Shown one piece after another: positions 25,885 to 38,479 of a stretch of DNA of 64,000 nt. How positions within the stretch are numbered: the first letter of the stretch is position 1; each line of letters begins with the position of its first letter. The translations under genes were made by a program, and so were the position numbers. Source of the DNA: Nocardioides iriomotensis (GTDB lineage Bacteria; Actinomycetota; Actinomycetes; Propionibacteriales; Nocardioidaceae); NCBI RefSeq assembly GCF_004168035.1, contig NZ_SDPU01000020.1, forward strand, positions 62,001 through 126,000, given 5' to 3'. The notes beneath the pieces are model-generated. The model ran no database searches. It worked only from the letters and a program-made list of their open reading frames with translations, and was not told where the DNA came from.

Positions 25885-27240
25885 TCACGCCGTCGGCAGC
25901 CTGACCTCGACCGTCGAGCCGTCCAGCAGGCGGGCGGTGCCCCCGTGGGCGGCCGCGACCGAGCGGACGATCGCGAGGCCGAGGCCGGTGCCCTCGTCCG
26001 CCAGTCCGGTACGGCGCCGGGCCTCGTCGAGCCGGACGAACCGCTCGAACACGCGCTCCCGATCGTCGGCGGGGACCCCCGCGCCGTCGTCGGCCACGTG
26101 CAGCACGGCGTGCCCCTCCTCGGCGGCGAGCGTGACCGTGACAGCGGACCGCGCGTGCCGCACGGCGTTGGACAGCAGGTTCCGCACCAGCCGGGCGAGA
26201 TCGTCCCGGTGGCCGCGCACCGGCGCCGGCTGCAGCGAGCAGGCGAGCGGCACGGGCGACGACGTGCGGGCCCGCTCGATCTCCTCGCGCACCACGTCGT
26301 CGAGGTCGAGCAGCCGCGGCGGCCGGTCCCCGCCGCCGGCGTCGGAGCGGGCGAGGAACAGCAGGTCGCGCACCAGCGTCTCCATCCGGTCGCTCTCGGC
26401 CAGGGCGCCACGGGCGACGGCCGGCCAGTCGGCCCGCTCGGGGTCGGCCAGCGCCACCTCGAGCTCGGCGCGCAGCGCGGTCAGCGGGCTCTGCAGGTCG
26501 TGGGAGGCGTGTGCGACGAACTCCCGCTGCCGGGTGTCGGCCTCCTCGAGCCGGGCGAGCATGGCGTTCATCGTGACGGCGAGACGGGCCACCTCGTCGC
26601 CCGTCGGCGGCTCGGGCACCCGCCGGTCGAGCACCTGGCCGTCGACCGCCGCGACCCCGGCGCGGATCGTCTCGACGGGGCGGAGCGTCCGTCCGACGAG
26701 CACCCACACCAGGCCGCACAGGGCGACGACCAGCAGGGGGACCGCCACCAGCAGCCCGCTCACCAGCGAGGCGCCGGCCTCCTGTGCCGACTCCAGGCTC
26801 GGCCCGACGTACACCACCGCAGGACCGCCGTCGGATGTCCGCGCCGCGAGCGCCCAGACCCGGTAGTCCTCGGTCTCGTCGTCGTCGGGCACGCCGCGCA
26901 TCGTGTGGACCTCGGGGTCCGTCCCGCGCGGCCGCAGGTCGGACACGGCCGGCGCGCCGACGATGCTCTCCGACGCCGCGAGCACGTGGCCCTCCCCGTC
27001 GACCACCTGGGCGAACGAGTCGTCACCGATCGCGTCGACCTCCGCGGGCAGCGTGCCGGCGGCGAGCTGCGCGGCGAGCGTGGCCGCGCGCGAGCGGGCG
27101 ACGTCGTCGCTCGACGCCGCGAGCGAACGGGTGAGCCCGGCCACGAGCAGGACGGACGCGAGCGCCAGCGTGGCCGCGACGACGAGTCCGGCCACCAGCG
27201 TCGTGCGCGCCCGCACGGAGCGGGGGAGCAGCCGGGGCAT
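25885..27240 (-). CDS. Sensor histidine kinase
   Basis: A 451-residue membrane sensor kinase. One helix near 12-36, an outside sensor of about 120 residues, a second helix near 160-183, then HAMP (about 185-240), HisKA with phospho-acceptor His in HASHDLQSPLTALRAEL, and HATPase (about 340-450; NLLSNAVRHA, DDGAGVP, EGTGLGLAIV). ATG 27240 shares a base with the stop of its response regulator (ATGA), so they are co-translated partners. The signal is unknown; the divergent PepSY-like gene suggests an envelope stress or metal signal. Confidence 0.93.
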   Translation of the reverse strand: MPRLLPRSVRARTTLVAGLVVAATLALASVLLVAGLTRSLAASSDDVARSRAATLAAQLAAGTLPAEVDAIGDDSFAQVVDGEGHVLAASESIVGAPAVSDLRPRGTDPEVHTMRGVPDDDETEDYRVWALAARTSDGGPAVVYVGPSLESAQEAGASLVSGLLVAVPLLVVALCGLVWVLVGRTLRPVETIRAGVAAVDGQVLDRRVPEPPTGDEVARLAVTMNAMLARLEEADTRQREFVAHASHDLQSPLTALRAELEVALADPERADWPAVARGALAESDRMETLVRDLLFLARSDAGGGDRPPRLLDLDDVVREEIERARTSSPVPLACSLQPAPVRGHRDDLARLVRNLLSNAVRHARSAVTVTLAAEEGHAVLHVADDGAGVPADDRERVFERFVRLDEARRRTGLADEGTGLGLAIVRSVAAAHGGTARLLDGSTVEVRLPTA

Positions 27241-27917
27241 CAGCCGCCGCCGGGATCGAGCCGGTAGCCGGCGCCCCGCACGGTCTGGATCGACGCGCGC
27301 CCGAACGGCAGGTCGATCCGGGTGCGGAGCTGCCGCACGTAGACCTCCACGATGTTGGGGTCGCCGTCGAAGGCGAAGTCCCAGACCCGGTCGAGGATCT
27401 CCTGCTTCGCCAGCACCTCGCCCGGGTGGCGCATCAGCAGCTCGAGGAGCGCGAACTGGCGCGGGGTGAGCTCCAGGGGCTCGTCGCCCCGCCGCACCTG
27501 GTGCGCGGCCGGGTCGAGCGTGAGGTCGCCGACGGTCACGACCGTCGGCCGCTCGCCACCCCCTCGCCGGAGCAGTGCGCGCAGCCGGGCGAGCAGCACG
27601 ACGTACGAGAAGGGCTTGGCGAGGTAGTCGTCGGCGCCGGTGTCGAGGGCGTGCGCCTCGTCGCTGTCGCCGTCCTTCGCGGTGAGCATCAGGATCGGGG
27701 TCCAGTTGCCCGCCTCGCGCAGCCGCGCGCAGAGCGTGTAGCCGTCGGTGCCGGGCAGCATCACGTCGAGGACGATCACGTCGTAGGGGAACTCCTGGGC
27801 GTACCAGGCGCCCTCGTCGCCGTCGGCCGCGACGTCGACGGCGAAGGCCTCTGTCTCCAGGCCGCGCCGCAGCGCGCCGGCCAGCCGGGCGTCGTCGTCG
27901 ACCACGAGCACGCGCAC
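27240..27917 (-). CDS. OmpR-family response regulator
   Basis: 225 residues with receiver domain (about 1-115; VVDDDARLAGALRRGL, phospho-acceptor Asp in DVIVLDVMLPGTDGY, conserved Lys in LAKPFS) and winged-helix DNA-binding domain (about 128-222; LTPRQFALLELLMRHPG, NIVEVYVRQLRTRI, VRGAGYRL). It pairs with the kinase gene that overlaps its 3' end. Tandem 7-base repeats spaced 11 apart in the divergent control region (27940-27997) are the expected form of its own binding sites. Confidence 0.94.
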   Translation of the reverse strand: MRVLVVDDDARLAGALRRGLETEAFAVDVAADGDEGAWYAQEFPYDVIVLDVMLPGTDGYTLCARLREAGNWTPILMLTAKDGDSDEAHALDTGADDYLAKPFSYVVLLARLRALLRRGGGERPTVVTVGDLTLDPAAHQVRRGDEPLELTPRQFALLELLMRHPGEVLAKQEILDRVWDFAFDGDPNIVEVYVRQLRTRIDLPFGRASIQTVRGAGYRLDPGGG

Positions 27918-27939
27918 GTGCCCACGGTGGCACGTCGCG

Positions 27940-27997
27940 GCTGAACGCGCGCTGAGCGACGCCGGGTCGGTCCAGGCGGGTTCAGCGTCGCTTCAGG
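27940..27997. promoter_or_regulatory. Two inverted pairs of 11-spaced direct repeats, probable OmpR-type operator
   Basis: GCTGAAC (27940-27946) and GCTGAGC (27951-27957) are direct repeats 11 bases apart. GTTCAGC (27980-27986) and CTTCAGG (27991-27997) repeat the same word on the other strand with the same 11-base step. OmpR-family regulators bind such tandem half-sites. The array lies between the response regulator gene and the divergent PepSY-like gene, so the regulator probably controls both. Confidence 0.65.
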
Positions 27998-28039
27998 TGC
28001 GGTGCGCGAGCCTGGCAGCCTCATCCCGAGGAGGTCGAC

Positions 28040-28375
28040 ATGAACAAGCGCACCAAGGTCGCCGCCGTGGTCGGCGGGGCCGTCGTGATCGCGGGCGTGG
28101 CCGGCGGGGTCGCGGTCGCGACCGGCGACGACGGCGACGTCACGGTCACGGGACCCGAGGCTGACCGGGCCACCCAGGCGGCGCTCGCCGCCACCCACGG
28201 TGGTACGGCGAACAGCGTCGAGCGCGACAGCGAGGACGGCGCCACCTGGGAGGTCGAGGTGACGAAGGAGGACGGCAGCACCGTCGACGTCCGCCTCGAC
28301 GAGCAGATGCAGGTCGTCGTGATCGAGGGCGACCACGAGGACGCCGGAGAGGGCGGGTCCGGCGGGGACGACTGA
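28040..28375 (+). CDS. Small PepSY-like exported or membrane-anchored protein
   Basis: 111 residues. A short basic start and one hydrophobic helix (about 7-28) act as signal or anchor. A PepSY-like fold follows (about 40-98) in which [20 protein letters not shown] is the typical strand pair, then an acidic Gly-rich tail. ATG 28040 has GAGGAGG eight bases upstream. It is divergent from a two-component system across its probable operator; PepSY-domain genes are frequent targets of such systems. PepSY domains are thought to inhibit peptidases or sense the periplasm; its exact role is unknown. Confidence 0.8.
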   Translation: MNKRTKVAAVVGGAVVIAGVAGGVAVATGDDGDVTVTGPEADRATQAALAATHGGTANSVERDSEDGATWEVEVTKEDGSTVDVRLDEQMQVVVIEGDHEDAGEGGSGGDD

Positions 28376-28454
28376 GCGCGGACGAGACCTCGCGTGCGTT
28401 CCGCACGCGCGGCAGGATGGGACGGCCGGTGCACGCCGGCGACGGCATGAGATA

Positions 28455-28468
28455 TCTTGACGTCAAGA
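28455..28468 (+). promoter_or_regulatory. 14-base palindrome upstream of icd
   Basis: TCTTGACGTCAAGA is a perfect palindrome 46 bases before the isocitrate dehydrogenase start. It overlaps TATCTT (28453-28458), a possible -10 element. The place and symmetry suggest an operator for a dimeric regulator of icd. No regulator gene is adjacent, so the factor is unknown. Confidence 0.5.
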
Positions 28469-28513
28469 AACTTTCCTCGACCCACGCCGTACGTGCGGAA
28501 CGGAGCCACTCAC

Positions 28514-30742
<2,229 letters not shown>

Positions 30743-30762
30743 CTTCCCGCACGACCCGCACG

Positions 30763-30792
30763 ACGGGCTCCGCCGACCTCGGCGGGGCCCGT
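30763..30792 (+). terminator. Terminator after icd
   Basis: Bases 30763-30776 pair with 30779-30792 (13 Watson-Crick pairs and one G-U), followed by a T-rich stretch (GTTGTCGTTT ending at 30800). It lies 20 bases after the icd stop and matches an intrinsic terminator. Confidence 0.8.
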
Positions 30793-30857
30793 TGTCGTTT
30801 CCGGTCCGGCGGCCAGGGGAACCGTTCCCGGTACGACGACAGGACGGGGGAACGGTC

Positions 30858-31127
30858 ATGGTCGACCGCACCGACGACGGGGACGACGACGAGACGTTCC
30901 GCGAGTGGAACCAACGTCGACTCCGAGGATTCCTGACGAGCGCGGCGGCGTTCCTGATCCTGTTCGGCATCTTTGCGCTCGTCGCCCCCTGGCTGCCGGC
31001 GAGGTCGCCCGAGCAGGAGGACGCGAACCCGTGGCTGTGGACCGGCGTCGGCCTCGTGCTCGTCGCCGTCGGGTCCTTCTGGCTCTACAAGCGCGTGAAG
31101 CGCGACGGCTTCCACCCGATCAGCTAG
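30858..31127 (+). CDS. Small two-helix membrane protein (paralogue 1)
   Basis: 89 residues: an acidic start, then two hydrophobic helices (about 26-46 and 58-77) and a basic C-terminus, so both ends should be cytoplasmic. The core (FLTSAAAFLILFGIFALVAPWLPARSP) matches the next gene in spacing and several residues, so the two look like tandem paralogues. ATG 30858 has a GGGGGAA stretch upstream as a weak RBS. Function unknown. Confidence 0.7.
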   Translation: MVDRTDDGDDDETFREWNQRRLRGFLTSAAAFLILFGIFALVAPWLPARSPEQEDANPWLWTGVGLVLVAVGSFWLYKRVKRDGFHPIS

Positions 31128-31188
31128 ACCACCGTTTGCCGCGCCGCCGCCGCGGGCATTCCCAGGTCAGACCGTCCTGGGGGGACAG

Positions 31189-31434
31189 ATGACCCGTTGG
31201 TTGCGCAAGCGCGAGCGCGGCTACGTCACGTCGCTCGCCACCATGCTGGTGCTCGCCGGCTTCTACGCCGTCGTCTCGCAGTTCCTGCCTCCGCCACCGG
31301 GCGAGGAGAGCGCTCCATCGCTCCGGTTGCTCGTCGTCGGGCTCGCGCTGGCCGTGCTCGGGGCCGCCGTGCTCGTCGCCCGGCACCGCTCCGGGAACGT
31401 CCCCATGGCCTCGACGTCGAAGCCGTCGGGGTAG
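31189..31434 (+). CDS. Small two-helix membrane protein (paralogue 2), overlapping mpaB-like gene
   Basis: 81 residues: basic start RKRERG, two hydrophobic helices (about 14-34 and 44-63), basic tail. It aligns by eye with the preceding protein: TS-A-x-LxL-G-x-A-V-x-LP, then EE-x-P and VGLxLxxxG. That resemblance argues it is real although its last 172 bases overlap the opposite-strand MpaB-like gene. ATG 31189 has GGGGGG upstream; CCCAGG/CCTGGG (31161-31181) could pair over this RBS. Function unknown. Confidence 0.62.
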   Translation: MTRWLRKRERGYVTSLATMLVLAGFYAVVSQFLPPPPGEESAPSLRLLVVGLALAVLGAAVLVARHRSGNVPMASTSKPSG

Positions 31435-32234
31435 CTCCGGATCCACCGCAGGTCGCGCACGGTCAGCGGCTCCCGGCGGGCCGGCAGCAGCCGCTCCAGC
31501 CGGCCGCGCAGCCGCAGACCGCCGCGCGCCACGCGCACCACCCACGCCGGGGGAGCGTGGTAGCCGAACGCCGCCAGCAGCGGCTCGTCCATCAGCGTCC
31601 GCGCGAACAGCCGCACCGGGGCCGCGAGCACGCGCGGGTAGAACGTCGTCATCAGCGACATCGTGGCGTCGGCGACCCGTCGGCCGCCCTCGTCGAAGGC
31701 GAAGTGCGCGGCCTCGTAGTCGTCGAGCAGCCGGGCGAACCCGTCGAACGTCTCCGGGACCTCCTTGATCCCCATGCGCCGGCCGAGCTCGCGGTAGTAG
31801 CGCGTGCTCGCCGCCACCTCGCCGGGCGTGAACGGCCGCCAGCCGTAGTCGTCCATCCACCGCTTCGGCACCACGACGAACGTCGCGAGCACGTAGCGCA
31901 TGTCGTCGTTCGAGATGTCGTAGGCGCCGTGCATCTGGTTGATCCGGCGGACCGCGCGCCGGCCGCCGTCGGAGTCGAGGCCGTGGGTGGCGACCTCGTC
32001 GAGCAGGAGGCTCGTGTCGTCGTACCGCTTCTGCGGACGCCGCGCGAACTCACCCGTCTCGTCGAGCAGCCGGCCGATCGACGGCACCGCGTAGGTGCGG
32101 AACAGCGCGAACGACAGCGACTGGTTCATGTCCCACGGGAACTCGTGCCGGACGGTGAGGCCGTACATCTCCTCGTAGTCCGTCTCCGGGTCGAGCCGGG
32201 CGAGCTGCCGGAGCCAGTGGGTGCGGCGCAGCAT
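31263..32234 (-). CDS. MpaB-family (DUF2236) oxygenase
   Basis: 323 residues of the MpaB/DUF2236 class, haem-dependent oxygenases that include latex-clearing proteins. Typical features are RLDPETDYEEMYGLTVRHEFPWD near the start, LLDETGEF, an Arg-rich middle with NQMHGAYDISNDDMRYV, and TFVVVPKRW. The family body ends near RSYPDGFDVEAMGTFP; the last 40 or so Ser/Thr-rich residues have no match in my memory and overlap the opposite gene. ATG 32234 was chosen because GAGACT ends seven bases upstream behind a TTGACA box, so the mRNA is probably leaderless. Substrate unknown. Confidence 0.83.
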   Translation of the reverse strand: MLRRTHWLRQLARLDPETDYEEMYGLTVRHEFPWDMNQSLSFALFRTYAVPSIGRLLDETGEFARRPQKRYDDTSLLLDEVATHGLDSDGGRRAVRRINQMHGAYDISNDDMRYVLATFVVVPKRWMDDYGWRPFTPGEVAASTRYYRELGRRMGIKEVPETFDGFARLLDDYEAAHFAFDEGGRRVADATMSLMTTFYPRVLAAPVRLFARTLMDEPLLAAFGYHAPPAWVVRVARGGLRLRGRLERLLPARREPLTVRDLRWIRSYPDGFDVEAMGTFPERCRATSTAAPSTASASPTTSNRSDGALSSPGGGGRNCETTA

Positions 32235-32241
32235 GCCGTCG

Positions 32242-32270
32242 AGTCTCGACAGTGACACCAACACTGTCAA
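32242..32270 (-). promoter_or_regulatory. mpaB promoter with a perfect inverted repeat (TetR-type operator)
   Basis: On the minus strand, TTGACA (32270-32265) and GAGACT (32247-32242) are 17 bases apart, seven bases before the ATG. GACAGTG and CACTGTC (32248-32268) form a perfect 7-bp inverted repeat with a 7-base spacer lying across the promoter. The form suits a TetR-family repressor, but none is adjacent. Confidence 0.65.
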
Positions 32271-32280
32271 GGTCCAGGAG

Positions 32281-32967
32281 TCAGGGGCGCAGGTCCGGCG
32301 GCAGGTCCGGTACGGGCCAGGTCGGGTCGGGCCGGAACGCCGCCCAGCCCTCGCTGTACGGCGGACGCCCGGCCTCGACCTCGGCGATCGCGTCGCGCGC
32401 CGCGGCGTGGATCCGGTCGGCCTCGTCCTGCGTGAACCGGCCCTGCTCGACGGCCGCGACCAGCTCGTGCTCGTCCTTCATCGTGATCGTCCCGTCCGGC
32501 TCGACCTCGACGTCGAGCACGTGGTCCCGGGTCCAGAGGTTGCGGTCGTCGCGTACGTGCGGGTCCTCGAGGTTGACGTACCAGCCGTCGAAGCGGCCGT
32601 CGTCGGCCCAGAACAGCCAGACCGACCACGGCCTGCCCGTCGGCGCGTACCGGATGTTGCCGCGCCCGAACCAGGTGCCCCACCGCTGCACCCGCGGCGC
32701 GGTGAACATCTCCTCGATCGGCGCGTCGCGCATGCTGCGGCCGTCCGGCCGCTCGGGCCGGGCCACCGGCGTGCCGGGCGCGATCCACGCCACCAGGGCG
32801 TCGGCGTCGTCGCGGACGACGGTCACCGGGTGCACCGTCTGGGGGTCGCCCGGTCGCCAGCCCGGCCGCAGGTAGCGCCACCAGACCTGCTCGCCGGGCT
32901 GCCAGAAGGGTGGCGTGCCGCTCGGCCGGCGGGGTGGGGTGTCGGTCGTCTCGGTCGTTCGCGGCAT
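32281..32967 (-). CDS. DUF402 domain protein
   Basis: 228 residues with a DUF402 barrel (about 95-200: WFGRGNIRYAPTGRPWSVWLFW, WYVNLEDPHVRD, DHVLDVEVEPDG). Some members are nucleoside di- or triphosphate phosphatases; the conserved acidic residues in DHxLDVxV and KDExEL are the usual metal ligands and are present. ATG 32967 has CACGAT ending seven bases upstream, fitting a leaderless mRNA. A Pro/Arg-rich N-terminal extension is not part of the known domain. Substrate unproven. Confidence 0.8.
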   Translation of the reverse strand: MPRTTETTDTPPRRPSGTPPFWQPGEQVWWRYLRPGWRPGDPQTVHPVTVVRDDADALVAWIAPGTPVARPERPDGRSMRDAPIEEMFTAPRVQRWGTWFGRGNIRYAPTGRPWSVWLFWADDGRFDGWYVNLEDPHVRDDRNLWTRDHVLDVEVEPDGTITMKDEHELVAAVEQGRFTQDEADRIHAAARDAIAEVEAGRPPYSEGWAAFRPDPTWPVPDLPPDLRP

Positions 32968-33037
32968 CGCGGCGATCGTGCCACGCGCCACACCGCCGGG
33001 CGGGAATAGGTCGGGTGCGCGGTGTCTTGGGCCAGGT

Positions 33038-34264
33038 GTGACCGCGCCAGCCACCACGACCGACCGCACCGCGCCGGGCCGCGCGACGTACCCGTCGCCG
33101 CGCCGGGTCGCGGCCGCCATCGCCGCGCTCTCCGTGGGCTCGTTCGCGATCGGGACCACCGAGTTCGTGACGATGGGCCTGCTGCCGGAGATGGCCGAGA
33201 GCGTCTCGGTGTCGATCCCGGCGGCCGGGCACGTGATCTCGGCGTACGCCCTCGGCGTCGTCGTCGGCGCCCCGGTCATCGCCGTCTTCGGCGCCAAGCT
33301 GCCGCGCCGTGCGCTGATCATCGGGCTGATGGTCGCGTTCGCGGTCGCCAACGTGACCAGCGCGCTCGCCCAGGACTACGGCCAGCTGACGCTGGCCCGA
33401 TTCGTGTCGGGCATCCCGCACGGCGCGTACTTCGGCCTCGCCTCCCTAGTCGGCGCCTCGCTGGTGCCGCCGGAGCGCCGCGGCCGCGCGGTCAGCCGCG
33501 TGATGCTCGGGCTGCCGCTGGCCACCGTCGCCGGCGTCCCGCTCGGCACCTGGATGGGTCAGCACCTCGGCTGGCGCGTGACGTACGGCGCCGTGGCGCT
33601 CGTCGCGGTCGCCACCGTGCTGCTCGTGCTCGCGCTGGTGCCGTCGACGCCCGGTGACCCCGAGGCAACGGGCCGGCGCGAGCTGCGGGCGTTCCGTGAG
33701 CCGCAGGTGTGGCTCACGCTGCTCGTCGGCGCCGTCGGGTTCGGCGGCATGTTCGCGATGTACTCCTACATCGCCCCGACGGTCACCGAGGTCACCGGCC
33801 AGTCGCGGTCGATGATCCCGGTCTTCCTGCTGGCGTTCGGCCTCGGCGCGGTGATCGGCACGATCCTCGGCGGCCGGCTCGCCGACTGGTCGGTGCTGCG
33901 CTCCCTGGTCGCGAGCGGCGCGGCGATGGGCGTCGGCCTCGCGGTCTTCTCGTTCTCGTCCGCGGCGCTGTGGCCGGGCCTGCTCACGGTGTTCTTCGTG
34001 TCCGCGGCCGGCGGGGTGCTGACGATCAACCTGCAGCTGCGGCTCATGCACGTCGCGGGTGATGCCAAGACGATCGGCGCCGCGCTCAACCACTCCTCGC
34101 TCAACATCGCCAATGCCCTGGGCGCGTGGCTGGGCGGCCTCGTGATCGCCGCCGGCTGGGGCTACGCCTCCACCGCGTGGGTGGGCGTGGCGCTGTCCGC
34201 CGCCGGGCTCGTGCTGCTCGCGTGGTCGGTGCTGCTGCACCGGCGCGACGTCGTCAGGGCCTGA
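33038..34264 (+). CDS. MFS transporter, AraJ/arabinose-efflux type
   Basis: 408 residues and 12 helices. The first helix motif SVGSFAIGTTEFVTMGLLPEMA is characteristic of the AraJ/YdhP sugar-efflux-like subgroup of DHA1 exporters. Other features are GAPVIAVFGAKLPRR between helices 2 and 3 and FVSGIPHGAYFG in helix 4. GTG 33038 opens the frame after a short leader; upstream extension would run into the divergent DUF402 promoter. It converges with and overlaps the GNAT gene by 11 bases. Substrate unknown. Confidence 0.88.
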   Translation: MTAPATTTDRTAPGRATYPSPRRVAAAIAALSVGSFAIGTTEFVTMGLLPEMAESVSVSIPAAGHVISAYALGVVVGAPVIAVFGAKLPRRALIIGLMVAFAVANVTSALAQDYGQLTLARFVSGIPHGAYFGLASLVGASLVPPERRGRAVSRVMLGLPLATVAGVPLGTWMGQHLGWRVTYGAVALVAVATVLLVLALVPSTPGDPEATGRRELRAFREPQVWLTLLVGAVGFGGMFAMYSYIAPTVTEVTGQSRSMIPVFLLAFGLGAVIGTILGGRLADWSVLRSLVASGAAMGVGLAVFSFSSAALWPGLLTVFFVSAAGGVLTINLQLRLMHVAGDAKTIGAALNHSSLNIANALGAWLGGLVIAAGWGYASTAWVGVALSAAGLVLLAWSVLLHRRDVVRA

Positions 34265-35387
34265 ACTCGCGCGCGAGCAGGTCGTACGCCAAGTGGTCGA
34301 CGTACGTCCCGTCCCGCAGGCGCGCCTGCTCCCGCTCGCGGCCGACGTAGGTGAAGCCGTTCCGCTCGATCACCCGCTGCGACCCGACGTTGCCGTCCGC
34401 GTGCAGCACGGTGAGCCGGTGCAGGCCGAGACCGCCGTCCTCGACAGGCACGAACGCGTGCCGCACGGCCAGCCGGACCGCGGCGGTCATCACGCCGCGC
34501 CCCCGGACGTCGGGGTGCGCCCAGTAGCCGACCTCGGCCGTCGCGCCGGGACGCAGGTCGAACAGCGACAGCGCCCCGAGGAGCTCGTCGGTCGCGGGGT
34601 CGGCGACCGCCCAGGAGACCCCCTCCGCTGACGCCAGCTGCTCGCGGCGGGTCTCCAGGTAGGCCTCCGCGTCGGCACGCGTGTACGGCGACGGCATCCG
34701 CGACAGCCAGTGCTGGGTGGTCGGGTCCTGGCAGGCCTCGACGACCCGGGGCACGTCGCCGGCTCGGAACGGGCGCAGCGACACCGTCGGACCGTCGATC
34801 CGCGGCGCGTCGAGCCAGGGCGTCCGCGGCTCGCGCGGCTCGCCGTGCAGCAGCACGCCGACCCAGGCGTCGCGCAGGTCGCCGCGCTGCGTCAGCCAGC
34901 GCCGCACGGTGCCGTCGCAGGAGAAGCCCAGCCGCCACGCCAGCCGGCGCGACGCCCAGTTGCCCTGGTGGGCCCACCAGATCACCGTCTCGAGCCGCTG
35001 CGTGCGGAAGCCCCACTCCAGCAGCAGCCGGCAGGCCCGCTCCATCAGCCCGCGTCCGCGCGCGCACGGGTGCGCGCTGAAGGCGATCTCGGCCCGCAGG
35101 GCGCCCCGGTCGTGCAGCTCGACCGTCCCGCAGAACCGCGGCGTCCCGGTCTCGTCGGCCGCCTCGACGGCGAACGCCCAGGACGTCCCCCTCTCCCAGC
35201 CGGCCGGGATGATCTCGGTCGCGAACACCCGGGCCGACTCCTCGGACGCCGGGACCGGGACGGTCGTCCAGGCGACCATCGCCGGGTCCGTGCCCTGCTC
35301 CAGCAGGGCGGGCACGTCGCCCTCGTCATGGGCGCGCAGCGTCACCAGGCCGTCGGTGAGGGTGGGCACGTCGTCCGGGAAGCGCAT
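34254..35387 (-). CDS. Tandem GNAT acetyltransferase (RimJ/RimL-like, two domains)
   Basis: 377 residues with two GNAT domains in tandem (about 8-175 and 195-370). Each has the acetyl-CoA pyrophosphate loop: CARGRGLMERACRLLL in the first and VRGRGVMTAAVRLAV in the second, each followed by the typical N-x-x-S-x-R helix (GNWASRRLAWRLGF and GNVGSQRVIERNGF). Both sites look intact. RimJ/RimL types acetylate protein N-termini or small amines. ATG 35387 has CAGGGT ending six bases upstream, consistent with a leaderless mRNA. Confidence 0.9.
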   Translation of the reverse strand: MRFPDDVPTLTDGLVTLRAHDEGDVPALLEQGTDPAMVAWTTVPVPASEESARVFATEIIPAGWERGTSWAFAVEAADETGTPRFCGTVELHDRGALRAEIAFSAHPCARGRGLMERACRLLLEWGFRTQRLETVIWWAHQGNWASRRLAWRLGFSCDGTVRRWLTQRGDLRDAWVGVLLHGEPREPRTPWLDAPRIDGPTVSLRPFRAGDVPRVVEACQDPTTQHWLSRMPSPYTRADAEAYLETRREQLASAEGVSWAVADPATDELLGALSLFDLRPGATAEVGYWAHPDVRGRGVMTAAVRLAVRHAFVPVEDGGLGLHRLTVLHADGNVGSQRVIERNGFTYVGREREQARLRDGTYVDHLAYDLLAREFRP

Positions 35388-35471
35388 GCCGCAACCCTGG
35401 CGATCACGAGCACCCCTCGCAAACTCTTATCCTTGGTGCATGGACGACTGTCATAGACGGATGACCCGACG

Positions 35472-37903
<2,432 letters not shown>

Positions 37904-37911
37904 GGGCGCCC

Positions 37912-38433
37912 ATGACCACCATCGGCGTGGCCATCGCCGTGCCCGAACCCTGGGGCGGCCGGCTGCAGGACTACCGCACCGAGCTCGGCGACGCGACCGC
38001 CGCCGGCATCCCCACCCACATCACCCTCATGCCGCCGTTCGAGGTGGCTGATCCCGACCTGCCCACGGTGGAGCAGCACCTCGCCGAGGCCTCGGCGATG
38101 AACACCGCGTTCCGCGTGCACCTGCGCGGCACCGGCACCTTCCGCCCGGTGTCGCCCGTCGTGTTCGTGGTGGTCGTCGAGGGCATCTCGGGCTGCGAGC
38201 AGCTCGCGCTGTCCGTGCGTCGCGGCCCGCTCGCCACCGAGCTCCAGTTCCCCTACCACCCGCACGTCACCGTCGCGCACCACCTCGACGACGAGGCGCT
38301 GGACAAGGCCTTCGGGGAGCTGGCCGACTTCGACTGCACCTTCGAGGTCGACCGCTTCCACCTCTACGTGCACGACGCCGAGCGGGGCTGGGAGCCGACC
38401 CGCGCCTACCCGCTCACCGCCGCCGCGGACTGA
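37912..38433 (+). CDS. 2'-5' RNA ligase/phosphodiesterase-superfamily protein
   Basis: A 173-residue 2H-phosphoesterase-fold protein. The two catalytic motifs are present: HITL (about 36-39) and HVTV (about 119-122), each as H-x-T within a strand. Such proteins hydrolyse cyclic phosphodiesters or join RNA ends; the physiological substrate in bacteria is often unclear. ATG 37912 lies eight bases after the trpS stop, so it is co-transcribed with trpS. A yihY gene follows 46 bases later. Confidence 0.88.
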   Translation: MTTIGVAIAVPEPWGGRLQDYRTELGDATAAGIPTHITLMPPFEVADPDLPTVEQHLAEASAMNTAFRVHLRGTGTFRPVSPVVFVVVVEGISGCEQLALSVRRGPLATELQFPYHPHVTVAHHLDDEALDKAFGELADFDCTFEVDRFHLYVHDAERGWEPTRAYPLTAAAD

Positions 38434-38479
38434 GGGCAGCGGTACTTTTGGAGCGGTCCCGGCTGGGTAGGAGACCCGC

